Source: Psychromonas sp. CD1
GTDB lineage: Bacteria > Pseudomonadota > Gammaproteobacteria > Enterobacterales > Psychromonadaceae
Length of the DNA: 64,000 bases
Assembly (NCBI RefSeq): GCF_002239585.1
Contig: NZ_NDFH01000003.1
Span: 620,001-684,000 of the forward strand
Direction of reading: 5' to 3'
Numbering within the stretch: the stretch's first letter is position 1; each line of letters starts with the position of its first letter. Positions 1 through 8,849 of the stretch are shown here, piece after piece. Position numbers and translations under genes: made by a program. The notes under the pieces were generated by a model. That model searched no databases. It had not been told where the DNA came from and saw nothing but the letters and a program-made list of their open reading frames with translations.

Positions 1-505
1 TATCTCTGCTCATCCTGGCACAAGTGATCGCGATATGATAAATTTAGCACTCTGGCTTAAGCAAAATAATTATAAATTAGATCAAGTACAAAATTTTTAC
101 CCTTCTCCAATGGCTAACGCTACTACGATGTACCACACTGAAAAAAATCCATTACATAAAGTCAATGCTAACAGTGAGACCGTTATCAGTATTAAGGGGG
201 CAATACAACGTAAATTACATAAAGCGATTTTACGTTATCATATCCCTGAAAATTGGCCTCAGATTCGTGAAGTCTTAAAAAAATTAGGCTTGGCACGTAA
301 ACTAATTGGCCGAGGTGCAAACTGTTTAGTTCCCGCCACATCGCGTAACGAAATAAGTCCCCCGCTAAGAAAAGAGAACACACAGATAGCATTAAGCCGA
401 CACAGTGGCTTAGATCAATTTAAAACGAAAAAAAGAGCACCACAAAAAAGTTTAAATCGTAAAAACAAATTAGGCTCAACGCGGAAAATAAAATTAGGTA
501 AATAA
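1..505 (+). CDS. ygiQ: YgiQ-family radical SAM protein, C-terminal part (partial)
   Basis: The gene enters from the left edge: the frame is open from base 2 and reads ISAHPGTSDRDMINLALWLK upstream of the first internal Met at 35. The conserved tail of YgiQ (UPF0313) proteins follows, with the blocks QNFYPSPMANATTMYHT and KAILRYHIPENWP and a basic Lys/Arg-rich C-terminus. The N-terminal B12-binding-like part and the radical SAM CxxxCxxC motif lie outside the window. The family's substrate is not established. A hairpin terminator follows at 559-587. Confidence 0.9.
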   Translation, partial: ISAHPGTSDRDMINLALWLKQNNYKLDQVQNFYPSPMANATTMYHTEKNPLHKVNANSETVISIKGAIQRKLHKAILRYHIPENWPQIREVLKKLGLARKLIGRGANCLVPATSRNEISPPLRKENTQIALSRHSGLDQFKTKKRAPQKSLNRKNKLGSTRKIKLGK

Positions 506-558
506 ACGCATTATCACTTCATACTAAGTGTAAAACGCGGCACTTAAATAGTTAGGAT

Positions 559-587
559 AAACTCAGCCATTATATTTGGCTGAGTTT
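559..587 (+). terminator. Hairpin terminator after ygiQ
   Basis: Perfect 10-bp stem AAACTCAGCC/GGCTGAGTTT with a 9-nt loop. It lies 54 nt after the ygiQ stop and is followed by ATTGCCTTTTTAG. It may also end leftward cysB transcripts, whose stop is at 661. Confidence 0.75.
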
Positions 588-660
588 ATTGCCTTTTTAG
601 TCGCATACATTTACACCGTATAAAGAGCCTTCCCATTATCTAAGTGTAAAGATAATCATC

Positions 661-1668
<1,008 letters not shown>

Positions 1669-1816
1669 TCATCACTAATTCGGTGTTAAAAAAGCAACTA
1701 TATTAAGTTACTTTTTTATTATTTAAATAAGCAAAATCTCATTTTATTAGAGCAATAATTAGATAAATCACATTGCTCTAATTGCATTTCAAAACGAGTA
1801 ACAATTAGATTTTAAC

Positions 1817-2158
1817 CTAAAAAGGCATTTTAAAGCCCGGTGGCAATTCCATGCCCCCCGTTATCGAACCCATTTTATTTTTATTCACTTCTTCAATTCG
1901 ACGCACCGCATCATTAACCGCTGCGGCGATTAAATCCTCTAACATTTCTTTGTCATCAGTCATCAATTCATCATCAATTTCAACTTTACGTACGTTGTGA
2001 TTACCTAAAAGAGTAATTTTAACTAAACCCGCACCCGATTCACCAACGACTTCTGTATTGGCGATTTCTGCTTGCGCTTTTTGCATGTTTGCCTGCATTT
2101 CTTGAGCTTTTTTCATTAAATCGCCCATACCACCTTTACCACCTTTACCACTAAACAT
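1817..2158 (-). CDS. ybaB: Nucleoid-associated protein YbaB/EbfC
   Basis: 113-aa YbaB/EbfC family DNA-binding protein, which forms a tweezer-like dimer on DNA. Visible features are a Gly/Lys-rich N-terminus, the [15 protein letters not shown] helix, [26 protein letters not shown] and the invariant end [11 protein letters not shown]. In most gammaproteobacteria it sits between dnaX and recR on one strand. Here recR lies between it and dnaX and is divergent, so the ybaB start at 2158 and the recR start at about 2216 face each other across a short shared promoter region. Confidence 0.95.
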   Translation of the reverse strand: MFSGKGGKGGMGDLMKKAQEMQANMQKAQAEIANTEVVGESGAGLVKITLLGNHNVRKVEIDDELMTDDKEMLEDLIAAAVNDAVRRIEEVNKNKMGSITGGMELPPGFKMPF

Positions 2159-2215
2159 AATGACTCTCTTTTATAATTAACAATATTAGATTATAACGGG
2201 ATGATACTATTTGCA

Positions 2216-2815
2216 ATGAGCTCAACTTCTTTACTTGATGAATTGATGCAAGCATTACAATGTTTGCCGGGCGTCGGTCCAAAATCTGCACAGCGTATGA
2301 CTTACCATCTTCTCGATAAAAATCGCAGTGGCGCGTTAAAACTCAGTCACTTATTAGAGCGAGCGGTGCATGAAATTGGTCATTGTCAGCAATGTAGAAC
2401 ATTTACAGAATTAGAACTATGCTCTCTTTGCAGTAATGAAAAACGTAAAAAGAATGGCCAAATCTGTGTGGTGGAAATGCCTGTAGATGTAAGAGCCATA
2501 GAGCAAACAGCTCTTTTTTCTGGTACCTATTTTGTTTTAATGGGTCATCTTTCACCACTTGATGGAATTGGCCCAGAGGAGTTAGGGTTAGCATTATTAG
2601 AGACGCAGATATCTGCACCTCACATAGAGGAAGTTATTTTGGCAACGAATCCCACCGTTGAGGGTGAAGCTACGGCTTATTATATTGCTGAAATAGCTAA
2701 AAAGTTCAAGGTGAAAGTGAGTCGTATTGCGCATGGTGTTCCGGTAGGTGGTGAATTAGAGTTTGTAGATAGCACTACGTTATCGCATTCTTTTTCGGGC
2801 CGCTCAGAGATTTAA
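2216..2815 (+). CDS. recR: Recombination mediator RecR
   Basis: RecR works with RecO and RecF to load RecA on gapped DNA. Visible parts are the N-terminal HhH ([18 protein letters not shown]), a four-Cys zinc finger (CQQC...CSLC), a Toprim domain with [13 protein letters not shown], and the conserved tail [17 protein letters not shown] chose the ATG at 2216 (199 aa, protein MSSTSLL), which matches the family start; an in-frame ATG at 2201 would add five residues. It is convergent with dnaX (14-bp gap) and divergent from ybaB, so it is inverted compared with the usual operon. Confidence 0.95.
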   Translation: MSSTSLLDELMQALQCLPGVGPKSAQRMTYHLLDKNRSGALKLSHLLERAVHEIGHCQQCRTFTELELCSLCSNEKRKKNGQICVVEMPVDVRAIEQTALFSGTYFVLMGHLSPLDGIGPEELGLALLETQISAPHIEEVILATNPTVEGEATAYYIAEIAKKFKVKVSRIAHGVPVGGELEFVDSTTLSHSFSGRSEI

Positions 2816-2829
2816 TATTAAGACTAACG

Positions 2830-4998
2830 TTAGATCTTTGCATCATAATCATCCACAAAATTTTGAATATTTACATCATCACAAATAGCTTGTTTAGCAT
2901 CCTCTACACATTTTTGAAATATATTCGATTCCAACTCAAAAGCACTCAATTTACCTGGAACCTCACCAATTTCAATATACATTGTCGTTTTCTGGCCCAA
3001 CTGAGCTTTCAATGACTTTTGCAATTGTTCGCATAACTGAGTGTTATTTAATAAGTGTTGTTGTTGGCGACAAAGCGTTAAAATAACTTGATTATCAACC
3101 TGTTTAAATACACAGTTTTTAGCTAATAATTTAACCAGACCTACAAGTTGCATTGTTTGAATTAACAATGACCACGGATCAGTTAATTTATTTTGCACGT
3201 ATTGCGCCCCATCGATTTGTATTGTCTCCTTCTCATCGTCAATAAAATAAGAAGGAGCAACAAAATCATCCTGAATCAGTGCACACGTTGAGAGATCATG
3301 CTTATCTTGCTCATCTACTTGCCATGCCTCCTGCAAGGCAACATCTAAAGAAGAAGACAATTGCTGACCGGGCATATCAACCTCGGCAAAGTGTCTATTT
3401 TCTAATTCAACACGCATATTTTTATGTTCAACAGGTGGCATGTCAACATGATTTATATTGGGTATTCGAACACTCTTCATCTTTTCTTTTTCTACTGACG
3501 CGACAACAACAGTGTCATCTTTCGTTGAGGTTGTCGCCAGTGGCTTTTTTGATTTAGAACGTTTTAAACGATGGCTACGCAACATATTACGCGAGTGAGT
3601 TAATTGCTCAACCGATTGCATTGCTAACTCGCTAGCATCTTGAAGGGTATCACTCTCAGGAGCCACCTCAGGTAACTTATTGTCAAGATTAGGAACGCTT
3701 TCATCTTTAATGATAGATTCAGATAATTCAGCAGTGGGTTCGACTAAAGGCTCGGTTAATAAAGTATCAGGTATTGATACTTTATTAACAACAGGCTTTG
3801 CAACAGGTGTCATATTTGATTCAACAGGCATCTCAAGTGGCTGAGTATCATCGATTAAATTTAAAGCACCTATAGAGTCGCCCTGTAATGTGTCCAACTG
3901 ACTTTCATCAAGAGCTATATATTTAGCCGGCTTAAAGGCTAATAAACGCATGACCGTCATTTCAAATGCTATTTTCCCATTAGGTGCAAAAGCATAATCT
4001 TTATAACCCTGTACTGCAATCTGATAATAAAGTTGTAATTCTTCTGCACTTAAGCGATCGGCAAATAATTGTAGTGTGTTTTTTTGTACATCATGAGGAC
4101 GATTTAGCATCTGTAACAGTGCAGTTTGATGGCATAATGTGGCTAATTCCTGATGTAATTTAGCAAAGTCAGCACCTAAATGTACAAATTCTTGTATCTT
4201 CGCAAAGACTTTTTCAACATCACCTGATGCAATAAAATGCAAAAGATAGTGTAAATGATGATTATCGATGGTACCTAACATTTTAAGCACGTCTTGATAT
4301 TTAATGTTGCCAGAGCCAAAAGCGAGGGCTTGATCGGTTAAACTCAAAGCATCTCGCATACTCCCATCGGCGGCATTTGCAATCGCGATTAAAGATGCAC
4401 CATCGAATGTTGCATTCTCTTGCTCTAAAATATAGCGAAGTTGCTTTTCTATTTGCTCAGGTAAAAGAGCTTTTAAATGAAATTGTAAACAACGCGACAA
4501 AACAGTAACAGGTAATTTTTGTGGATCTGTCGTTGCTAATAAAAATTTCACATATTCAGGAGGCTCTTCTAATGTTTTTAATAACGCATTAAAACTATGC
4601 TTTGACAGCATATGTACTTCATCAATAAGGTACACTTTATAACGTCCAACCGTTGGCTTATATTGAACGTTATCGAGCATTTCACGTGTGTCATCCACTT
4701 TGGTGCGAGATGCAGCATCTATTTCTAATAAATCAACAAAATGACCCGCATCAATAGATTGACAAAACTCACATGTACCACAAGGTGTTGCGGTGACGCC
4801 CTGCTCACAATTTAAACTTTTTGCAAGAATACGAGCAATGGTTGTTTTACCCACCCCTCTCGTACCACTAAACAAATAAGCATGATGCACCCTATTTTGT
4901 GTTAAAGCATTCGATAATGCGGTAAGCACGTGTTCTTGGCCTATCACTTCTGAAAAGTTATGCGGACGCCATTTTCTTGCTAATACTTGATAACTCAC
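2830..4998 (-). CDS. dnaX: DNA polymerase III subunits tau/gamma (DnaX)
   Basis: Clamp-loader ATPase of the replicase, 722 aa (E. coli tau is 643). The N-terminal AAA+ module has Walker A GTRGVGKT (about 45-52), a zinc module with four Cys (CEQGVTATPCGTCEFCQ), Walker B LIDEVHML and sensor motif LSRCLQFH. A long, low-complexity acidic/polar linker (about 370-600) and the C-terminal alpha-binding domain follow. A slippery A_AAA_AAG heptamer at codons 483-485 with a downstream stem-loop predicts that a shorter gamma form is also made (separate entry). It lies 5 nt downstream of apt, on the same strand. Confidence 0.97.
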   Translation of the reverse strand: MSYQVLARKWRPHNFSEVIGQEHVLTALSNALTQNRVHHAYLFSGTRGVGKTTIARILAKSLNCEQGVTATPCGTCEFCQSIDAGHFVDLLEIDAASRTKVDDTREMLDNVQYKPTVGRYKVYLIDEVHMLSKHSFNALLKTLEEPPEYVKFLLATTDPQKLPVTVLSRCLQFHLKALLPEQIEKQLRYILEQENATFDGASLIAIANAADGSMRDALSLTDQALAFGSGNIKYQDVLKMLGTIDNHHLHYLLHFIASGDVEKVFAKIQEFVHLGADFAKLHQELATLCHQTALLQMLNRPHDVQKNTLQLFADRLSAEELQLYYQIAVQGYKDYAFAPNGKIAFEMTVMRLLAFKPAKYIALDESQLDTLQGDSIGALNLIDDTQPLEMPVESNMTPVAKPVVNKVSIPDTLLTEPLVEPTAELSESIIKDESVPNLDNKLPEVAPESDTLQDASELAMQSVEQLTHSRNMLRSHRLKRSKSKKPLATTSTKDDTVVVASVEKEKMKSVRIPNINHVDMPPVEHKNMRVELENRHFAEVDMPGQQLSSSLDVALQEAWQVDEQDKHDLSTCALIQDDFVAPSYFIDDEKETIQIDGAQYVQNKLTDPWSLLIQTMQLVGLVKLLAKNCVFKQVDNQVILTLCRQQQHLLNNTQLCEQLQKSLKAQLGQKTTMYIEIGEVPGKLSAFELESNIFQKCVEDAKQAICDDVNIQNFVDDYDAKI
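3500..3550 (-). promoter_or_regulatory. Programmed -1 ribosomal frameshift signal in dnaX
   Basis: On the minus strand the in-frame heptamer A AAA AAG (3550-3544) is followed after 6 nt by an 8-bp stem GCGACAAC/GTTGTCGC (3537-3530 with 3507-3500) and a 22-nt loop. A -1 slip gives ...K-K-A-T-G-D-N-L-N-E-R-stop, a gamma-like product of about 494 aa. The heptamer is the one used in E. coli dnaX. I see no clear upstream Shine-Dalgarno-like stimulator. Confidence 0.8.
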
Positions 4999-5003
4999 TA
5001 AAT

Positions 5004-5549
5004 TTACTCACCCTCAAAGGACACTAAAGAATAATGGGGAACCCCTAAATCGTGTATCTTCTGTGCACCCTTGAGAGCGGGCAATTCAATCACAAATACA
5101 GATTCTATGACTTTTCCACCGAGTCGTTGGATTAATTTAATCGATGCGCCAGCCGTGCCACCTGTCGCTAACAAATCATCCACCAATAAAATACGCTCGT
5201 CTTTTTGTATCGCATCACTGTGTATTTGTAATACGTCACTTCCATACTCTAACGAATAACCCTCTTGAATCGTATCTCTGGGTAATTTACTGGGTTTTCG
5301 CACGGGAACCAACCCAGCGCCAATGGCAAGAGCTAATGGTGCAGCAAAAATAAAACCACGCGCTTCTGTGCCCACGACTTTATCTATTTGTTGATCTTTA
5401 TAACGCTCAATTAAGAGAGACATTGTCAAATGAAACGCTTGCGCATTTTCAAGTAAACTGGTTATATCTCGAAATAAAATTCCGGGTAATGGATAATCGG
5501 GAATACTTGTTATACTATTTTTTATTATTTGTAATGCATCATCACTCAT
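5004..5549 (-). CDS. apt: Adenine phosphoribosyltransferase
   Basis: Purine salvage enzyme converting adenine and PRPP to AMP. The PRPP-binding motif [15 protein letters not shown], the flexible-loop region ([13 protein letters not shown]) and VVGTEARGF are all present. The reading frame is open upstream to 5633, but I chose the ATG at 5549 (181 aa, MSDDALQ): it has GGAT 6-9 nt upstream and fits the family length. It heads the apt-dnaX unit. Confidence 0.95.
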   Translation of the reverse strand: MSDDALQIIKNSITSIPDYPLPGILFRDITSLLENAQAFHLTMSLLIERYKDQQIDKVVGTEARGFIFAAPLALAIGAGLVPVRKPSKLPRDTIQEGYSLEYGSDVLQIHSDAIQKDERILLVDDLLATGGTAGASIKLIQRLGGKVIESVFVIELPALKGAQKIHDLGVPHYSLVSFEGE

Positions 5550-5800
5550 AAAAATATCCATATAAAAATTAATAAGTCTAGAATAAATACTCTCCACATA
5601 GAGTGCAAGTAATAGTGTCATGAATTCATCCATTGTGGCGCTTTTTTATTTTAAATAAGAAACAAACGTATACAAAGGATGCTATCTACCTTTATCCTTC
5701 AAACGACCACCACGCTAGACTTATGCTTACAAATAAATTCAAACACATTTTAATTTCATTCATGTATAATTTTGCCTCTTAAAAATGAAAGGTTGGCACC

Positions 5801-6742
5801 ATGAAGATTACACTTGCACCGATGGAAGGCGTTATGGATCACCATATGCGTGCATTACTTACCTCAATAGGCGGGTTTGATTTATGCATCACAGAGTTTA
5901 TTCGTGTGATCTCTCTAACGCTTCCTGCAAAAGTTTACCGGCGCGTAAGCCCTGAGCTTTTTAATCAGAGTAAAACGCATGCTGGTACCCCTGTTCGCAT
6001 TCAGTTATTAGGCCAAGATCCACAGTGCTTAGCCAATAATGCAAGAAAAGCACTATTGGTCGGCTCGGACGGCATTGATCTTAATTTTGGCTGTCCCGCA
6101 AAAGCCGTCAATAAAAGCCGAGGGGGAGCGATATTATTAAAATCACCCGAAACTTTATATAAAATAGTTAAAGAGGTGCGTACAAGCATGCCTGCATACC
6201 AAACACTAAGCGTTAAAATACGCTTAGGTTATGCAGATAAATCCTTGGCAATTGACAATGCACAAGCGATTTATGAAGCGGGAGCAAATGAACTTGCGGT
6301 ACATGCGCGCACCAAAGAAGAAGGCTACTTGCCCCCTGCTCATTGGCACTGGATAGCAAACATTCGAGAATCTATTGCTATTCCCGTGATTGCTAATGGC
6401 GATATTTTTAACGCACAAGATGCCATACGCTGCCAAGAAATAAGTGGTTGTGATCGTTTAATGATAGGACGAGGGGCATTAGCCATGCCTAATTTAGCGC
6501 AAGTTATCAAAGGTATTGAAGAGCCTTATAGTTGGCCACAAATACTTACATTAATGAGTCAATATTTAGTCATACAAACACAAGGCGATAAAGAAAAATA
6601 TTTGCCGAGTCGCATTAAACAGTGGCTAACCTTTATGCGACTACAACAAATTCAAGCACTGCCTTTTTTACAAACCATACGTAAAATAAAAACAACACAA
6701 GAGATGTTTGATGCAATTGAACATGCTCGCAGAACTGCTTAA
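5801..6742 (+). CDS. dusC: tRNA-dihydrouridine(16) synthase DusC
   Basis: FMN enzyme reducing uridine 16 of tRNA. The start (MKITLAPMEGVMDHHMRALL) is typical of DusC. The core motif GIDLNFGCPAKAVNKSRGGA carries the catalytic Cys, followed by VKIRLGY, ELAVHARTKEEGY and IANGDI. Its 313 aa match the DusC subfamily (E. coli 315). It is a single gene with its own upstream region (GAAAGG ahead of the ATG). Confidence 0.93.
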   Translation: MKITLAPMEGVMDHHMRALLTSIGGFDLCITEFIRVISLTLPAKVYRRVSPELFNQSKTHAGTPVRIQLLGQDPQCLANNARKALLVGSDGIDLNFGCPAKAVNKSRGGAILLKSPETLYKIVKEVRTSMPAYQTLSVKIRLGYADKSLAIDNAQAIYEAGANELAVHARTKEEGYLPPAHWHWIANIRESIAIPVIANGDIFNAQDAIRCQEISGCDRLMIGRGALAMPNLAQVIKGIEEPYSWPQILTLMSQYLVIQTQGDKEKYLPSRIKQWLTFMRLQQIQALPFLQTIRKIKTTQEMFDAIEHARRTA

Positions 6743-6896
6743 TAGTAAAGATTTTTATATTTCCTTACACTTGAAAATCCAGCTCGATAATATTCGACTT
6801 ATTGGTGCTGGCTCTTTTTCCCTCAAATAAATTTGTCAATAATACGATCTAACAAATCTATTCGTCTTGATTATTCAGATTATTCTTGCTATTTTA

Positions 6897-8612
6897 TTAA
6901 GTCATATATATAACATCCCTCGACAGTTGCATTTTGTAAGATATTTTTTTTGGTGTTTTAAGCACTTTAGCTTTAACTGTTTTAAGCGTTTTTTCTACTT
7001 TTATCGGCTCTTCACTTTGTAATTTATGGCGTAATGCATCTTGATAGCCACCCACAAATTGAGAAATATGCCCATTACCATCAAAAAACCACGTATGGGT
7101 AACGGTATTATCCACAAAACTACGATCATGGCTGACTAATAACAACGTACCGTGATAATTTGCGAGTAACTCTTCTAATAATTCCAGTGTTTCGACATCC
7201 AAATCATTCGTTGGTTCATCCAAAATCAATAAATTATTCGGTTTTAAAAATATTTTCGCTAATAACAGACGATTTTTTTCACCACCTGATAACGCTTTAA
7301 CCGGTGTTCTTGCACGCTCTGGATGAAATAAGAAATCTTGTAAATAACCTAATACATGCCGTTTTATGCCATTTACTTCAACTTCTTGTCGGCCTTCGGC
7401 TAAATTATCCATGACTGATTTTTCAGGATCTAACTTGTCACGATATTGGTCAAAATAAGCGACTTCTAACTTAGTTCCACATTTCATGGTGCCTGAATCA
7501 GGTTGGAGTTGATCGAGAAACAACTTTAAGAGTGTACTTTTACCACAACCATTACGCCCAATAAAAGCAATTTTATCTCCACGCATAATAGTAGTTGAAA
7601 AGTTTTTGATAATCGGTAAATCACCATAAGCATAAGAGATGTTATCTGCCTCAAAAATGATTTTCCCAGAGCGACTTCCGGAATCTATATTGATTTTTGC
7701 TTTACCTACCACATTTTGACGATCAGCGCGCTCATTACGTAATGCTTTTAACTCGCGTACGCGTCCTTCATTACGAGTGCGACGTGCTTTAATACCTTGA
7801 CGTATCCATTTTTCTTCAATCGCCAATTTACGGTCAAATTCTGCATTTTGATCTTCTTCTACGCGTAAGGCTTCTTCTTTTGCCACTAAATATTCGTCGT
7901 AACCACCGGGCCATGAACTTAAATTACCACGATCAATATCTATAATACGCGTCGATAATCGACGAATAAATTCTCTATCATGACTAATAAAAATGATAGA
8001 GCCCTTGAAGCTCATCAAAAATTGCTCTAACCATTCAATCGTACCGACATCTAAATGGTTCGTTGGCTCATCTAACAATAATAAGTCAGGATCATTAACT
8101 AAAGCTTTAGCCAACGCTACTTTTCGTAGCCACCCTCCTGAAAGAGATTCTAAGCTAATATCTGGCGCGATGCCTAAACGATCTAAAATTTGATTTATTT
8201 TACTGTCTAATTGCCAGCCATCAAGTTGATCTAATTTTTCTTGTAGTTTTGCAAGTTTATTTAATTCTTTTTCACTGCAATCTTCCACAATCACCACTAA
8301 TTGATGTTGATAAGCCTTTAGGACCTCACCGACATCATCCATGCCTGATGCAACGTAATCATACGCACTCATACTGCTTGCACTCGGTGGATCTTGCTCT
8401 AAACGTGCAATTTTAACATCCTTATTAATCAGTAATGAGCCATCATCTAATTGAATTCGACCATCTAATACTTTTAATAATGTAGATTTTCCCGCGCCAT
8501 TACGCCCGACTAAACAGACTCGTTCATTCGGCTCAATTACAAAATTTGTTTTATTCAATAATGGATGCTCGCCAAAAGCGAGTTCCGCATTATGTAAGGT
8601 TAATAGTGCCAC
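6897..8612 (-). CDS. uup: ABC-F ATPase Uup, lacking the usual C-terminal coiled-coil domain
   Basis: ABC-F family ATPase linked to ribosome function and tandem-repeat stability. Two full ABC domains are present: Walker A GRNGAGKST near 37-45 and GRNGCGKST near 354, signatures LSGGWLRKVALAKAL and LSGGEKNRLLLAKIF, and Walker B LLLLDEPTNHLD and LLILDEPTNDLD. At 571 aa it is about 60 aa shorter than E. coli Uup. Similarity stops at KKISYKMQ, where the C-terminal domain normally begins, and nine unrelated residues lead to the stop. I could not recover the missing domain in other frames of 6743-6896. It follows the glutaredoxin-like gene without a gap. Confidence 0.93.
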   Translation of the reverse strand: MALLTLHNAELAFGEHPLLNKTNFVIEPNERVCLVGRNGAGKSTLLKVLDGRIQLDDGSLLINKDVKIARLEQDPPSASSMSAYDYVASGMDDVGEVLKAYQHQLVVIVEDCSEKELNKLAKLQEKLDQLDGWQLDSKINQILDRLGIAPDISLESLSGGWLRKVALAKALVNDPDLLLLDEPTNHLDVGTIEWLEQFLMSFKGSIIFISHDREFIRRLSTRIIDIDRGNLSSWPGGYDEYLVAKEEALRVEEDQNAEFDRKLAIEEKWIRQGIKARRTRNEGRVRELKALRNERADRQNVVGKAKINIDSGSRSGKIIFEADNISYAYGDLPIIKNFSTTIMRGDKIAFIGRNGCGKSTLLKLFLDQLQPDSGTMKCGTKLEVAYFDQYRDKLDPEKSVMDNLAEGRQEVEVNGIKRHVLGYLQDFLFHPERARTPVKALSGGEKNRLLLAKIFLKPNNLLILDEPTNDLDVETLELLEELLANYHGTLLLVSHDRSFVDNTVTHTWFFDGNGHISQFVGGYQDALRHKLQSEEPIKVEKTLKTVKAKVLKTPKKISYKMQLSRDVIYMT

Positions 8613-8849
8613 TTATGATTTCTCTTCTTGTATATAATTGTAGAGTTGCTGCAATGTAAAAGGCCAATTTAATGACGATTTACCTTCTTGTTTTACAACA
8701 GGGATCCGTGTTGCATAGCGCCGCATTAAATCGGGCTGAGCAAGAATATCGACTTTTTGATAAGGCGCATTGGCAATCTCCAATAACGCCATGGCATCAT
8801 CGCATAGATGACACCTATCAGTATGAAAAAGGGTTAACCGTTTAGTCAT
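8613..8849 (-). CDS. Glutaredoxin-like (DUF836) protein
   Basis: 78-aa thioredoxin-fold protein with a redox motif CHLC near residue 14 in TLFHTDRCHLCDDAMALL, and a cis-Pro segment RIPVVKQEG near residue 49. Small glutaredoxin-like proteins of this family commonly sit between rlmKL and uup in related bacteria. It overlaps the end of rlmKL by 8 bp and abuts uup, so the three form one unit. Its partner is unknown. Confidence 0.85.
   Translation of the reverse strand: MTKRLTLFHTDRCHLCDDAMALLEIANAPYQKVDILAQPDLMRRYATRIPVVKQEGKSSLNWPFTLQQLYNYIQEEKS

Noticed and set aside
5550-5633. N-terminal extension of Apt (28 residues)
   Set aside because: No similarity to the family and a better ribosome site exists before the ATG at 5549.
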